From Desulfovibrio sp. X2 (GTDB taxonomy: Bacteria; Desulfobacterota; Desulfovibrionia; Desulfovibrionales; Desulfovibrionaceae), in assembly GCF_000422205.1 (NCBI RefSeq), contig NZ_ATHV01000015.1, positions 62,001 to 126,000 of the forward strand: a stretch of DNA of 64,000 bases, in the 5' to 3' direction. Under the pieces are notes generated by a model. The model was not told the origin of the DNA, searched no databases, and saw nothing but the letters and a program-made list of their open reading frames with translations. Shown here piece by piece: positions 1 through 9,567 of this stretch; positions within the stretch are counted from its first letter, which is position 1, and every line of letters starts with the position of its first letter. A program made the translations under genes and the position numbers.

Positions 1-181
1 CCGGCAGTCCGAGGTCGAGGAGGATGACGTCCGGCCTGTGGGAGGCGGCCAGGGAGAGGCCCTCCTGGCCTGTCCCGGCCTCGAGGAGGCGGAATCCACG
101 GCCGTCGAGATAGGCCTTGAGGAAGCGCCGGATGGGAAGTTCGTCCTCGATGGCCAGGATGGTGATGTCGTGTCCGCTCAT
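1..181 (-). CDS. kdpE: KdpE response regulator, N-terminal part only
   Basis: The first 60 residues of a receiver domain are present; the gene runs off the left edge. The start MSGHDITILAIEDE carries the acidic pocket (IEDE), and the strand before the phosphorylation site reads VILLDLGLP, so the phospho-accepting Asp is visible. Its ATG overlaps the stop of kdpD in an ATGA, so it is translationally coupled to its sensor kinase. KdpE is the DNA-binding partner that switches on kdpFABC when potassium is scarce or osmolarity rises. The output domain is outside the window, so assignment rests on the receiver sequence and on position. Confidence 0.9.
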   Translation of the reverse strand, partial: MSGHDITILAIEDELPIRRFLKAYLDGRGFRLLEAGTGQEGLSLAASHRPDVILLDLGLP

Positions 182-2922
182 GGCCTGCGCCCGCCCTTTC
201 GCTCGTGCCCGGCAAGCGGCAGCGCGGCCGTGAAGATCGCGCCTCCGCCCGGCCGGTTCTCGGCCCGGATGGTTCCGCCGTGCGCCGCGGCCACGGCGCG
301 GCTGATGGCGAGCCCGAGCCCGTCGCCGCGCACGGCCTCTGCCGGGCCGCGCTGAAAGATGTCGAAAAGCCGTTTCGGATCGCCGGGCGGCAGCCCAGGC
401 CCCCGGTCGGCCACGGAAAGCTCCACGAAGTCCCCCCGAAGGCGCGCGGACACGCTCACCGGGGAATCCGGCGGCGTGTACTTGGCCGCGTTCTCGAGGA
501 GGTTCGCGAGCATCTGCTCCACGAGCGTGCCGTCCATGGGGGCCATGGGCAGGTCCGGCGCGATGTCTATGTCCACGCGGCGCTCGCCGAGCAGGCTCTT
601 GACCGCAGCGAGGGCGGCGCCCACCACCTCCTCCACCGGGGTCGGCTCCTCGTGCAGCTCCATGGCCTTGGACTCGATCTTGGTCAGGCGCAGGAGGTTG
701 CCCAGCAGGCGGCTCAGGCGCGCCGCCTCGTCGTGGATGTTGGCCGCGAGCATGCGCGCCGTTTCGGGGTCGCCGCCCGCGTGGGGGGCGAGCAGGCTCT
801 CGGCCGAGCCCATGATGGCCGCGAGCGGCGTGCGCAGATCGTGGGTCACGGAGCTCAGGAGCGAGGCCTTGAGCCTCTCGGCCTCGGACTCCATCTGGGC
901 CGTGCGCGCGGCGTCCTGCAGCCTCTCCACCTCGAGCGCCAGGGCGATCTGCTTGGCGAACGAGTCGAGGAGCCGCTGCTGCACCGGCAGGAAGGCGGCC
1001 TGCTGCCCGACGGGCCTGGCCGCCAGCACGCCCACGGTCCGCTCCCGGCCGAAGAGCGGCAGGAACACGGACCGGGCTTCGGGCAGGGTGTCCGTGCCCC
1101 GGCCCGCGGCCCGGCCGTTGGCGAAGACCCACTGCGCCGCGCCGAGCTCGCGATCGTCGAGGGAGAAGCCCTCCTGTCTCCCGCCGTGGCCGCCCCGGGG
1201 CCTGGTCAGGCGGCCTCCCTCCTCGGCCACGAGGAGCATGCAGCGGCATTCGAGCAATTCGGAGACCGCCCTCTCGGCCACGGCCACGACCCGCGCCGTG
1301 CCGCGCGCCTCGGCGAGGCGGCGGCTGAGCGAGAGGAGCATGCCGGTGTGGCGCTCGAGCCCCCTGGCCGTGCGGGCGTGGCGGCGCATGAGCGTGGTCA
1401 GGTGGCTGATGATCAGGGCCACGACGAGCATGATGACGAAGGTCACGACGTACTGCGTGTCCGAAACCGCGAAGGTGAAGCGCGGCGGCACGAAGAAGAA
1501 GTCGAAGGACAGGACGCTCGCCACCGCGGTCAGGAAGGACGGCCCGCGACCGCAGGCCACGGCCGCCACGACCACGCCGAGGAGATAGACCATGATCAGG
1601 TTGCTCAGCTGGAAGGAGGGGAACATGGCGAAGGCCATGGCCGTGGCGCCTGCCCAGCAGCCGAGCGCGAGGCCGTAGTCCCGCCACGAGGATCTGCCGC
1701 CGTGCTCGGACGGCATATCCTCGGTCCGGCCGCCCGCGGCTTCGCCGCCGCCCGCGCCGTGCCCCGCGGCCTCGTCCGAGCCGCGGATGACGTGCACGTC
1801 GATCTCGCCGCTTCGGCGCACCAGGTCGTCCACCGGGCTGCCCAGGAAGAAGTCCAGCAGACGCCAGCGCACGGGCTTGCCGATGATGATCCTCGAGACG
1901 TTGCGCGAGCGGGCCAGGGCCACGATCTCCTCGGCGATGCCGCTGCCCTTCAGGTGCAGTATCTCGGCACCCAGGTTCTCGGCCAGGCGCAGGTTTTCCA
2001 TGGCCCGGCCGCGCTGCTGCTCGGAGACCTGAGGGGCCTCCACGAAGGCCGCTATCCAGGGCGCGCGCAGGCTCACCGCCATGCGCTTGGCCGAGCGCAC
2101 GAGCCTGGCCGAGGTCGGGCTCGGCCCCACGCAGACCAGCAGCCGTTCGGCCGTGGGCCAGGTGGTCTCGATGGCGTGGCCTTCGCGGTAGACGAGCACC
2201 TCGGTGTTGATGCGGTCGGCGATGAAGCGCAGTGCCAGCTCGCGCAGGGCGATGATGTTGCCCGAGCGGAAGAAGTTCCTGGCCGCCCATTCGGCCTGCG
2301 CCGGAACGTAGACCTTGCCCTGCTTCAGACGCTCGAGCAGGTCCTCGAGCGGCAGGTCGACCATGACCAGCGCGTCCGCGGCCTCGAGGAACGAGTCGGG
2401 CACGGTCTCGCGCACGCGCACGCCCGTGATCTGGGCCACCAGGTCGTTCAGGCTCTCGATGTGCTGGACGTTGACCGTGGTGTAGACGTCGATGCCCTGG
2501 TCCAGGAGCTCGCGCACGTCCTGCCAGCGCTTCAGGTGGCGCGAGCCCGGGACGTTGGTGTGGGCCAGCTCGTCCACCAGGAGCAGGCCCGGCCTGCGCG
2601 CCAGGGCCGCGTCCAGGTCGAACTCGGCCAGCCGCATGTCCTTGTAGTCGACGTGGCGGCGGGGAAGGATCTCGAGCCCGTAGAGCAGCGCCTCGGTCTC
2701 GGCCCGGCCGTGGGTCTCCACGAGACCCACGACCACGTCCGTTCCGTCGGAATGCCTGGCCCGGGCCTCCTCGAGCATGGAGTAGGTCTTGCCCACGCCC
2801 GGGGCGGCCCCGAAGAAGACGCGAAGCCGTCCCTTGCGCTCGCGCTCCTCGGCCTTCCTGGCGATGGCCAGCAGGGTGTCGGGGTCGGGGCGCCGTTCGG
2901 AAGTGCGGTCGGAAGATGCCAT
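178..2922 (-). CDS. kdpD: KdpD osmosensitive potassium sensor histidine kinase
   Basis: About 914 residues. It has the KdpD N-terminal ATP-binding domain with a Walker A (GAAPGVGKT, near 38-46), a Usp-like domain, four membrane segments of the DUF4118 type near the middle, a GAF-like region, then HisKA with the phosphorylated His in THDLRTP (near 694) and a HATPase domain with NLLENAAKY and GDGLGLAI. I chose the ATG at 2922 (MASSDRTSERR); a longer reading to 3030 would overlap kdpC and adds unconserved residues. It senses potassium limitation and signals to KdpE, which overlaps it by 4 nt. Confidence 0.96.
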   Translation of the reverse strand: MASSDRTSERRPDPDTLLAIARKAEERERKGRLRVFFGAAPGVGKTYSMLEEARARHSDGTDVVVGLVETHGRAETEALLYGLEILPRRHVDYKDMRLAEFDLDAALARRPGLLLVDELAHTNVPGSRHLKRWQDVRELLDQGIDVYTTVNVQHIESLNDLVAQITGVRVRETVPDSFLEAADALVMVDLPLEDLLERLKQGKVYVPAQAEWAARNFFRSGNIIALRELALRFIADRINTEVLVYREGHAIETTWPTAERLLVCVGPSPTSARLVRSAKRMAVSLRAPWIAAFVEAPQVSEQQRGRAMENLRLAENLGAEILHLKGSGIAEEIVALARSRNVSRIIIGKPVRWRLLDFFLGSPVDDLVRRSGEIDVHVIRGSDEAAGHGAGGGEAAGGRTEDMPSEHGGRSSWRDYGLALGCWAGATAMAFAMFPSFQLSNLIMVYLLGVVVAAVACGRGPSFLTAVASVLSFDFFFVPPRFTFAVSDTQYVVTFVIMLVVALIISHLTTLMRRHARTARGLERHTGMLLSLSRRLAEARGTARVVAVAERAVSELLECRCMLLVAEEGGRLTRPRGGHGGRQEGFSLDDRELGAAQWVFANGRAAGRGTDTLPEARSVFLPLFGRERTVGVLAARPVGQQAAFLPVQQRLLDSFAKQIALALEVERLQDAARTAQMESEAERLKASLLSSVTHDLRTPLAAIMGSAESLLAPHAGGDPETARMLAANIHDEAARLSRLLGNLLRLTKIESKAMELHEEPTPVEEVVGAALAAVKSLLGERRVDIDIAPDLPMAPMDGTLVEQMLANLLENAAKYTPPDSPVSVSARLRGDFVELSVADRGPGLPPGDPKRLFDIFQRGPAEAVRGDGLGLAISRAVAAAHGGTIRAENRPGGGAIFTAALPLAGHERKGGRRP

Positions 2923-2974
2923 GCGCTGCTCGCCGGTTCGCGTGGGTGCTGGAGCCGATGCTCGCCTGATACCG

Positions 2975-3607
2975 CTATTGCCCGGGCTGCGCCAGGGGGG
3001 CGGGCGCGGGACGGGGCGGGCCGCCCGCAAGGCGGTCGAGCGCCATGTTGAGGAGCAGCACGTTGACGCGCGGCTCCCCCAGGATGCCGAACTGGCGCGG
3101 CTCTATGCCCGCGCGTACGAGTTCGCGGACGCGCTCGGGCGTGATGCCCCTGGCCCTGGCCACGCGGGGAACCTGGTACATGACCGCGGCCGGGCTCAGG
3201 TGCGGATCGAGCCCGCTGGCCGAGGCCTCGACCAGCTCCGCGGGCACGGGCGCGGCATTGCCCGGATCGGCCGCGCGAAGCCGCGCCGCGCGTTCGGCCA
3301 CGGCGGCGTACAGCGCGGGATTGCTCGGCCCGAGGTTCGAGCCGGACGAGGCCATGGCGTTGTCCGGGCCGGGCGCGGTGGCCGAGGGGCGGCCCCAGAA
3401 GGAGCCGGGCGATGCGAACGGCTGGCCGATGAGGGCCGAGCCCACGGCGATGCCGTTCTCCATGACTAGACTGCCGTTCGCCTGTGCGGGGAAGAGGGCC
3501 TGGCACAGGCCGGTCACGGCCGCCGGATAGGCGAGCCCGGTGAGCAGGCTGAACACGGCCAGGAGCGTGAGCGCGGGCCGCAGGTGGGGGAGGATGAGGT
3601 TCTTCAT
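2975..3607 (-). CDS. kdpC: KdpC subunit of K+-transporting ATPase
   Basis: 210 residues with one N-terminal membrane helix (LTLLAVFSLLTGLAYPAAV, near 13-31) and the conserved periplasmic body, including GSALIGQPF, FWGRPS and the SSGSNLGPSNP segment. KdpC is the small subunit of the Kdp complex and stabilises the KdpA-KdpB assembly. It lies 28 nt downstream of kdpB. The C-terminus has a short Pro/Ala-rich tail (PPRPAPAPLAQPGQ) that is not typical of the family. Confidence 0.96.
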   Translation of the reverse strand: MKNLILPHLRPALTLLAVFSLLTGLAYPAAVTGLCQALFPAQANGSLVMENGIAVGSALIGQPFASPGSFWGRPSATAPGPDNAMASSGSNLGPSNPALYAAVAERAARLRAADPGNAAPVPAELVEASASGLDPHLSPAAVMYQVPRVARARGITPERVRELVRAGIEPRQFGILGEPRVNVLLLNMALDRLAGGPPRPAPAPLAQPGQ

Positions 3608-3635
3608 GTCGCCGTCCTTGTTTCGCCGTCCACGC

Positions 3636-5720
3636 TCACACCAGGTGCAGGGCGGAGAGGAGCATGTCTATGGCCTTGATGCCGACAAACGGCACCACGA
3701 GGCCGCCCAGGCCGTAGACCAGGAGGTTGTCGCGCAGGGCGCGCGCCGCTCCCACGGGCCGGTAGCGCACGCCGCGAAGCGCCAGGGGGATGAGGCAGAC
3801 GATGATCAGCGCGTTGAAGATGACGGCCGAGAGGATGGCGCTCTCGGGAGTCTTGAGCCCCATGACGTTCAGCGCGCCGAGCGCGGGGTATGTCCCGGCG
3901 AAGGCGGCCGGGATGATGGCGAAGTACTTGGCCACGTCGTTGGAGATGCTGAAGGTGGTCAGCGCGCCGCGCGTCATGAGCAGCTGCTTGCCGATGCCCA
4001 CGATCTCGAGGAGCTTGGTCGGGCTCGAGTCGAGGTCCACCATGTTCCCGGCCTCCTTGGCGGCCTGGGTGCCGGTGTTCATGGCCACGCCCACGTCGGC
4101 CTGGGCCAGGGCCGGGGCGTCGTTGGTGCCGTCGCCGGTCATGGCCACGAGCCTGCCCTCGGCCTGGATGCGCCGGATGTAGTCGAGCTTGGTCTCGGGC
4201 CTGGCCTCGGCCAGGAAGTCGTCCACGCCCGCCTCGGCCGCGATGGCCGCCGCAGTCAGGGCGTTGTCGCCCGTGACCATGATGGTGCGGATCCCCATGC
4301 GCCGAAGCTCGGCGAAGCGCTCCTTGATGCCGCCCTTGACGATGTCCTTGAGCCACACCGCGCCGAGCACCCGCGCCCCCTCGGCCACGAGCAGCGGCGT
4401 GCCGCCGTCCTTGGCGATGGTCCTGACCATCTCGCGCACCTGGGCGGGGAACGCGCCCCCGAGCGAGGCCACGTGATGCTCCACCGCGTCCGGCGCGCCC
4501 TTGCGGATGGAGCGGCCGGGCAGGTCCACGCCGCTCATGCGGGTCTTGGCCGTGAAGGACACGAAGGAGGCATGCAGCTCGTGGATGTTCCGCCCGCGCA
4601 GGCCGTGGCGCTCCTTGGCCAGGACCACGATGCTGCGGCCCTCGGGCGTCTCGTCGGCGAGCGAGGCGAGCTGCGCCGCGTCGGCCAGCTCCGCGGCCGT
4701 GACGCCGTCGGCGGGCAGGAACTCGGCGGCCTGGCGGTTGCCAAGGGTGATGGTCCCGGTCTTGTCGAGCAGGAGCACGTCCACGTCGCCCGCGGCCTCC
4801 ACGGCGCGGCCGGACATGGCGATGACGTTGGCCTGGATCAGGCGGTCCATGCCCGCAATGCCGATGGAGGAGAGCAGCCCGCCGATGGTCGTGGGCGCGA
4901 GGCAGACGAAGAGGGCCGCGAGCACGGCCAGGCCGATGACCCTGCCCTGTCCGGCCTGGGTCACGCTGTAGGCCGAGTAGGGCAGGAGCGTGGCGCAGAC
5001 CACGAGGAAGACGAGGGTCAGCGCGGCCAGCAGGATGTTCAGGGCGATCTCGTTGGGCGTCTTCTTGCGCTTGGCGCCCTCGACCATGGAGATCATGCGG
5101 TCGAGGAAGGTCTCGCCCGGATCGCTCGTCACGCGCACCACGAGCCAGTCCGAGAGCACGCGGGTGCCGCCGGTCACGGCGCTGCGGTCGCCGCCTGCCT
5201 CGCGGATCACGGGCGCGGACTCGCCGGTGATGGCGCTCTCGTCCACCGAGGCCACGCCTTCCACCACCTCGCCGTCGCAGGGGATGGGCTCCCCGGCCTC
5301 CACCAGGACCACGTCGTCGCGCCGAAGCTCCGAGGAGGAGACCTCGCAGGCGGCGGAGTCGCGCGAGGGCTGTGCGAGCTTCTTCGCCGTCACGTCGTGG
5401 CGGGCCTTGCGCAGGGCCGCGGCCTGGGCCTTGCCCCGACCCTCGGCCATGGCCTCGGCGAAGTTGGCGAAGAGCACGGTGAACCACAGCCAGCAGGCTA
5501 TGGCCAGGATGAACCCGGCCGGGGCCTCGGCGCGGCCGAAAAGCGCCCGCCCCAGCCATGCCTGAAGGAAGAGGATGGTGGTCAGGATGCTGCCCACGTA
5601 GACCGTGAACATGACCGGGTTGCGCACCTGGCGCGCGGGCGTGAGCTTGCGCAGGGCGTCGACGGCGGCGCCGCGCACCAGGGCGGAATCGAAGAGGGGA
5701 CGGGCCTGTTTCTTGCTCAT
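3636..5720 (-). CDS. kdpB: KdpB, P-type ATPase subunit of K+ uptake system
   Basis: 694 residues, the usual KdpB length. It shows the phosphorylation motif [10 protein letters not shown], the TGES actuator loop ([12 protein letters not shown]), the hinge [18 protein letters not shown] and the KdpB-type membrane motif [12 protein letters not shown]. It hydrolyses ATP to drive high-affinity potassium uptake through KdpA. It sits 19 nt after kdpA in the same operon. Confidence 0.98.
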   Translation of the reverse strand: MSKKQARPLFDSALVRGAAVDALRKLTPARQVRNPVMFTVYVGSILTTILFLQAWLGRALFGRAEAPAGFILAIACWLWFTVLFANFAEAMAEGRGKAQAAALRKARHDVTAKKLAQPSRDSAACEVSSSELRRDDVVLVEAGEPIPCDGEVVEGVASVDESAITGESAPVIREAGGDRSAVTGGTRVLSDWLVVRVTSDPGETFLDRMISMVEGAKRKKTPNEIALNILLAALTLVFLVVCATLLPYSAYSVTQAGQGRVIGLAVLAALFVCLAPTTIGGLLSSIGIAGMDRLIQANVIAMSGRAVEAAGDVDVLLLDKTGTITLGNRQAAEFLPADGVTAAELADAAQLASLADETPEGRSIVVLAKERHGLRGRNIHELHASFVSFTAKTRMSGVDLPGRSIRKGAPDAVEHHVASLGGAFPAQVREMVRTIAKDGGTPLLVAEGARVLGAVWLKDIVKGGIKERFAELRRMGIRTIMVTGDNALTAAAIAAEAGVDDFLAEARPETKLDYIRRIQAEGRLVAMTGDGTNDAPALAQADVGVAMNTGTQAAKEAGNMVDLDSSPTKLLEIVGIGKQLLMTRGALTTFSISNDVAKYFAIIPAAFAGTYPALGALNVMGLKTPESAILSAVIFNALIIVCLIPLALRGVRYRPVGAARALRDNLLVYGLGGLVVPFVGIKAIDMLLSALHLV

Positions 5721-5739
5721 GACGGATATTCTCCCGAGC

Positions 5740-7500
5740 CTACTTGGCGAAGAGCATGAGGTGTTCCGCGATGGGGCCGAGGGCCAGGGCGGGGATGAAG
5801 GTCAGCGCGCCCACGGCCAGGACCACGGCCACGAGGAGCCCGGCGAAGAGGGCGGTGTCCGTCGGCAGCGTGCCCGCGCCGAAGGGCGCGCGCTTCTTGG
5901 CGGCGAGCGATCCCGCGATGGCCAGCGTCGGCACGATCAGCCAGTAGCGCGCGACGAACATGGCGAGCGCCCCTGCCAGGGCGTAGTAGGGCCTGTCCGC
6001 GGCGAGCCCGGCGAAGGCGCTGCCGTTGTTGTTGCCCATGGAGGAGAAGGCGTAGAGGATCTCGGAGAAGCCGTGCGCGCCGGGGTTGGCGACGGCGTCG
6101 CGCGCCCCCGTGGCCACGGCCGCGGCCGTGCCGATGAGCACGAGGAAGGGCGGGATGAGGATGACGAGGGAGGCCATCTTCATCTCGAAGGCCTCGATCT
6201 TCTTGCCCAGGTACTCCGGCGTGCGGCCGACCATGAGCCCGGCCACGAAGACGGCCACCACGGCGAAGACGAGCATGCCGTAAAGCCCGGAGCCCACGCC
6301 GCCGAACACCACCTCGCCGAGCTGCATGAGGAGCATGGGGCCGAGCCCGCCCAGCGGGGTGTAGGAGTCGTGCATGGAGTTGACCGAGCCGTTGGACGCG
6401 GCCGTGGTGGCGGTGGCCCAGAGGACCGAGTCCACGATGCCGAAGCGCGCCTCCTTGCCTTCCATGTTCCCGCCCGGACGCGCGGCCTCGAGGGGCGACG
6501 ACGCGGCCGACTGGTCGACGCCGAGAGCGGCGAGGCGCGGGTTGCCCGCCTGCTCGGCGGAAAGCCCCAGCGCCAGGAAGGCGACGAGCATGACGCTCAT
6601 GGCCGCAAGCACCGCCACGCCCTGGCGCATGTCCCCGACCATGCGGCCGAAGGTCACGCACAGCGCCGCGGGGATGAGCAGGATGGCCAGCATCTCCAGG
6701 AAGTTCGAGAGCGGCGTGGGGTTCTCGAAGGGGTGCGCCGAGTTGACGTTGAAAAAGCCGCCGCCGTTGGTGCCGAGCTGCTTGATGGCCTCCTGCGAGG
6801 CCACAGGGCCGAGGGCGATGCGCTGCTCGGAAACCCGGCCGCCGGGCTGCCCGGCGGTCTGTTCAAGGCCCGTGACCGCGACCTCGCCCGAGAAGGTCTG
6901 GACCACTCCCTGCGAGCACAGCGCCAGGGCCAGGAGGAGCGAGAGCGGCAGGAGCACGTAGAGGACGCCGCGCGTCATGTCGACCCAGAAGTTGCCGAGC
7001 CTGTCCGTCTCGCGCCGGGCGAGCCCGCGCACCAGGGCCGCGAGCACGGCCATGCCCGTGGCCGCGGAGAGGAAGTTCTGCACGGTCAGGCCGAGCATCT
7101 GGGTGAGCAGGCTCATGGTGCTCTCGCCGCCGTAGGCCTGCCAGTTGGTGTTGGAGGCGAAGCTCACGGCCGTGTTCAGCGCCACCCAGGGGGAGACGCC
7201 GGGAAGTCCGAGCGGATTGCCCGGCAGCGCGCCCTGCAGGCGCTCGAGGGCGTAGACCAGGAGCATGCCCAGGGCGTTCACGACCATGAGCGAGCAGGCG
7301 TAGGTCTTCCAGTCCATCTCCTCGTCCGGCCGCACGCCGCACAGGCGGTAGACGAGCCGCTCGAGCGGCCCGGCCAGGCGGTCGAGAAGGAACAGGGGGC
7401 GCCCTTCGTAGACGCGGGCCATGTACAGGCCCAGCGGCCAGGCCAGCGCGCCGAGGACCGCGAGGTAGAGCGCGACGCGCGCGATGTCGATGGTGCTCAT
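5740..7500 (-). CDS. kdpA: KdpA, potassium-binding channel-like subunit
   Basis: 586 residues, very hydrophobic, with the selectivity-loop sequences expected of KdpA ([44 protein letters not shown]). KdpA is the membrane channel-like subunit that binds K+ with micromolar affinity. Its ATG overlaps the kdpF stop (ATGA). Confidence 0.98.
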   Translation of the reverse strand: MSTIDIARVALYLAVLGALAWPLGLYMARVYEGRPLFLLDRLAGPLERLVYRLCGVRPDEEMDWKTYACSLMVVNALGMLLVYALERLQGALPGNPLGLPGVSPWVALNTAVSFASNTNWQAYGGESTMSLLTQMLGLTVQNFLSAATGMAVLAALVRGLARRETDRLGNFWVDMTRGVLYVLLPLSLLLALALCSQGVVQTFSGEVAVTGLEQTAGQPGGRVSEQRIALGPVASQEAIKQLGTNGGGFFNVNSAHPFENPTPLSNFLEMLAILLIPAALCVTFGRMVGDMRQGVAVLAAMSVMLVAFLALGLSAEQAGNPRLAALGVDQSAASSPLEAARPGGNMEGKEARFGIVDSVLWATATTAASNGSVNSMHDSYTPLGGLGPMLLMQLGEVVFGGVGSGLYGMLVFAVVAVFVAGLMVGRTPEYLGKKIEAFEMKMASLVILIPPFLVLIGTAAAVATGARDAVANPGAHGFSEILYAFSSMGNNNGSAFAGLAADRPYYALAGALAMFVARYWLIVPTLAIAGSLAAKKRAPFGAGTLPTDTALFAGLLVAVVLAVGALTFIPALALGPIAEHLMLFAK

Positions 7501-7580
7501 TCGAAGGACTCCGGGCTCAAAAGGGCGACGAGGAGATAGACGAACAGTCCGGCCGCGACGATCGCCGCGACGACGAGCAT
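7497..7580 (-). CDS. kdpF: KdpF small membrane subunit
   Basis: 27 residues, MLVVAAIVAAGLFVYLLVAL followed by LSPESFE: a single membrane helix ending in the short polar tail typical of KdpF. The stop overlaps the kdpA start by 4 nt. An in-frame GTG at 7589 could add three residues. KdpF stabilises the Kdp complex but is dispensable in other bacteria. The assignment rests on its position directly before kdpA and on its size and hydrophobicity. Confidence 0.85.
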   Translation of the reverse strand: MLVVAAIVAAGLFVYLLVALLSPESFE

Positions 7581-7591
7581 GGCGTCCACGG

Positions 7592-7699
7592 CTACTTCCC
7601 CTTGGTCCTGGCGATGATCTCGATGACCAGGAAGGTCACGAAGGTCGGGGCGAGCATGCCGAGGGCCGCCGCGAGATCCTTGAGCTGCGAGAGGTGCAT
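7592..7699 (-). CDS. 35-residue membrane protein leading the kdp operon
   Basis: A short open frame starting MHLSQLKDLAAALG, with a hydrophobic centre (MLAPTFVTFLVIEIIA, near 15-30) and a basic tail (RTKGK). A purine-rich ribosome site (GAGGGAG) lies just upstream, and kdpF starts 11 nt after its stop. I do not recognise the family. A single-helix protein at the head of the operon could be an extra Kdp accessory or regulatory subunit, or a leader peptide. The spacing and ribosome site make translation likely. Confidence 0.6.
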   Translation of the reverse strand: MHLSQLKDLAAALGMLAPTFVTFLVIEIIARTKGK

Positions 7700-7724
7700 G
7701 AGACTCCCTCCGTTGACGGTGTCT

Positions 7725-7740
7725 GTCATGCGATCATGAC
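7725..7740. promoter_or_regulatory. Inverted repeat upstream of kdp operon
   Basis: GTCATG-CGAT-CATGAC lies 25-41 bp upstream of the first kdp-operon start codon. The arms are perfect 6-mers with a 4-bp spacer. It could be an operator (KdpE is the obvious candidate), but no consensus supports this. Only symmetry and position are evidence. Confidence 0.35.
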
Positions 7741-8588
7741 GAATACACCGTAGCGGGGGAGATGTCAGGACGGTGTAAAAGAAGGCGGGGCGGGCGTTAA
7801 GATTTCATAAAGACGAGCTTCGGGCCACCGGCCGGGATCGTGTCCGCTCTGAGCGTTCGGAGGCTGCTGCGAACCGGGCCAGGGCGGTCCCCTTCCCTTC
7901 GCGGTGAAAACCCGGTGCTGCAACGCTCTTAGCCTCCCATTCCCATGTAGGAAATATGTAGGAAACCCTGCCGGCGCCGCTCGCCACGGCCGACGATCTG
8001 TCCGGTCTGCTCCATGTGGACGTGGAGCCTCTTGCGGATCACCTGCTCTGCGTCGCCGGGCGTACGCGTGTCTTTGCCGATGCCTTCGGCGCCGCTCGGC
8101 CCGCCCCATGCACGGCCTTTGCGTGGGCATGGCCTGCCTGAGCCGTGCGGACCACGGGGCCAAGTCCGCGTATCCCTCCCCGCGCACGACGGGACTGCGC
8201 TGCGCACGTTCGAGACACAGGCTCGCCGCCGCTTCCGGCTCCGTTTTCACGCAGGAAATGCGGGGGAACATCAGCCGATCCGTGCCTGTCATGGCCGATC
8301 CGCGCGAGGGGGGTCGCGTCCTGCCCGGAAAGGGCGAGGAGTCGCCGCTAGGCCGCGTCCAGGTGCGCGGGGGGCATGCCGCGATCCCCCGGGGAGAAGG
8401 CGGGCGCACCGGCGCCAGGCGGAGACGGCCCCCGCCCTCGCCGGCAATCTGCATCCGCGTGGGTTGACACGGGCGATCCCGGCGATAGATCAAGAGGCGA
8501 CATCATCAGGGAAGACGTCCGGCGCCCCGCGCGTCGGCATCTCCCGGCGCATCCTCCACCACCCTCAATCCTTCGACAGGAACGCAGC
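7741..8588. other. Intergenic region with no convincing gene
   Basis: About 850 bp between the kdp promoter and the TSCPD gene. Overlapping frames exist on both strands, but none has a credible ribosome site or a recognisable family. It contains the first copy of the 33-bp repeat (7946-7978). The frames look like chance openings in GC-rich DNA or worn-out sequence. Confidence 0.6.
7946..7978. repeat. 33-bp dispersed repeat, copy 1
   Basis: This 33-bp element matches 9344-9376 at 32 of 33 positions (difference at 7974). It contains an internal tandem duplication of an 11-mer; on the plus strand TGTAGGAAATA is followed by TGTAGGAAA. Flanking sequences differ, so the repeat boundary is sharp. 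The role is unknown; short tandem direct repeats near a tRNA scar are reminiscent of integrase arm sites. Confidence 0.75.
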
Positions 8589-8921
8589 ATGCAACCCTTT
8601 CTCACGCCCCTCGGCATCTCCACCCCCACGAACGACGGCGCCGGCGTCCCCGGCGAGACCGAACTCTTCATCCCCGAGGGCGTCTGCTCCAAGGCCATCC
8701 GCTACGAGATCAGCGGGGGCACGGTGACGCGCCTCGACTTCAGCGGCGGATGCGACGGCAACCTCAAGGCCCTCTCCGCCCTCGTCGCCGGCATGAAGGT
8801 CGAGGACGTCATCGCCAAGCTCAGCGGCATAACCTGCGGCAACAAGCCCACCTCGTGCGCGGACCAGCTTTGCAAGGCCCTGCGCGCTTCCCTCGAGAGG
8901 CAGAAGGCCGTCCGCGCCTGA
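8589..8921 (+). CDS. TSCPD domain protein (TIGR03905-like)
   Basis: 110 residues with the family pattern ending in GGCDGNLKALSALVAGM and then TCGNKPTSCADQLCKAL; the TSCAD string is the family's namesake motif. Paired cysteines suggest metal or Fe-S binding. In other proteins the TSCPD domain forms the C-terminal part of B12-dependent ribonucleotide reductases; the stand-alone form has no established job. An AGGAA ribosome site lies just before the ATG. The gene stands alone among degraded sequences. Confidence 0.85.
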   Translation: MQPFLTPLGISTPTNDGAGVPGETELFIPEGVCSKAIRYEISGGTVTRLDFSGGCDGNLKALSALVAGMKVEDVIAKLSGITCGNKPTSCADQLCKALRASLERQKAVRA

Positions 8922-8978
8922 CGCGCAGGAAACGCGACCATCCGCCGCGCTCCCTGGCCACCCGTCCCCCCTCCGTCC

Positions 8979-9149
8979 CCGGCCACGGGGCTCGGGCTGT
9001 TCATCGCCAACAAGGTGGTCACGCAGCACGGCGGGGCCATCACCGTGGAGTCCGAGCCCGGGCAGGGCACGCGCTTCCTGGTCCGTCTGCCCCACGTGCT
9101 CCCCGAGGCGATCAAGGCCACGGCCGTGCAGCGTCAGGCCCAGACCTGA
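8979..9149 (+). pseudogene. Fragment of a sensor histidine kinase (C-terminal end)
   Basis: An open stretch of about 57 codons ending at TGA 9147-9149 reads [19 protein letters not shown] and continues [19 protein letters not shown], the G2 box and last strands of a HATPase_c domain. There is no start codon, HisKA domain or N/G1 box upstream; the fragment begins abruptly about 60 bp after the TSCPD stop. It is a deletion relic of a two-component kinase. Confidence 0.8.
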
Positions 9150-9502
9150 GGCACGCGGGGCCAGCGGTCCGGCCTTGGGGCGCGTTCCAGGACCCCGGGC
9201 CGGGGGCCTGGTGCGCATGTTCTCCCAGGCCAGCCTTTCGAGACGAAGGGAAGAGCAAAGGGGGGAGTGCTCGTTGCGCCCGCGGAACCCTCGCTGTCCA
9301 GGCCGAAATCCATGCTCGCCGCGGCTTCAACCTCGGATTTCTGTGTAGGAAATATGTAGGAAACCCTGCCGACGCCATGCGTAAGCCATTGAAATCATGC
9401 ACCGCATGCACGCCATGTTCAGGGGTGCTCGGGGGTGCCGGAAGGCGGGACTTTGTTAATAGTTTCAAGGTGGTTAGATGTTGATTTTCAGGTCCGGTGG
9501 AA
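9150..9502. other. Intergenic region beside the tRNA scar
   Basis: No gene is supported. It holds the second 33-bp repeat copy and an A/T-richer stretch (about 9450-9490) just before the tRNA-Pro fragment. Together with the kinase relic this looks like the decayed end of an inserted element. Confidence 0.5.
9344..9376. repeat. 33-bp dispersed repeat, copy 2
   Basis: Second copy of the element at 7946-7978, one mismatch. It ends 126 bp before the tRNA-Pro 3' fragment, a distance compatible with an arm-type recombinase site, although that function is only a guess. Confidence 0.75.
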
Positions 9503-9551
9503 CTGAATGGGGTTCAGGGGGTCGGAGGTTCAAATCCTCTCATCCCGACCA
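9503..9551 (+). other. 3' half of tRNA-Pro(GGG): probable attachment-site scar
   Basis: These 49 nt match the 3' half of a proline tRNA. They include the anticodon loop ATGGGGT (anticodon GGG) with its 4-bp stem CTGA/TCAG, the variable loop, a T arm with GGAGG-TTCAAAT-CCTCT, and the acceptor end ATCCCGA-CCA. The 5' half (acceptor TCGGGAT, D arm) is absent; the upstream sequence does not fold with it. Site-specific integrases often cut inside tRNA genes and leave such a displaced 3' half at the far end of the insert. A terminator follows at once, as after a real tRNA. The intact copy would lie outside the window. Confidence 0.8.
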
Positions 9552-9567
9552 GACATTACGCAGAGTT

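Noticed and set aside
205-3051. 948-codon plus-strand open frame opposite kdpD
   Set aside because: It mirrors kdpD codon by codon, is His/Arg/Gly-rich with no domain, and has no ribosome site. Many similar long antisense frames (for example 3540-5759, 14205-16391, 45485-48031) arise from high GC at third codon positions.
7765-8493. 242-codon minus-strand frame
   Set aside because: Arg/Pro-rich composition, no family, no ribosome site; part of it is only the translated 33-bp repeat.
7946-9376. CRISPR array from the 33-bp repeats
   Set aside because: Only two copies 1.4 kb apart, no regular spacers and no cas genes.
9475-9551. Complete tRNA gene
   Set aside because: The 5' acceptor strand and D arm are missing, and the upstream bases cannot pair with the acceptor end ATCCCGA.
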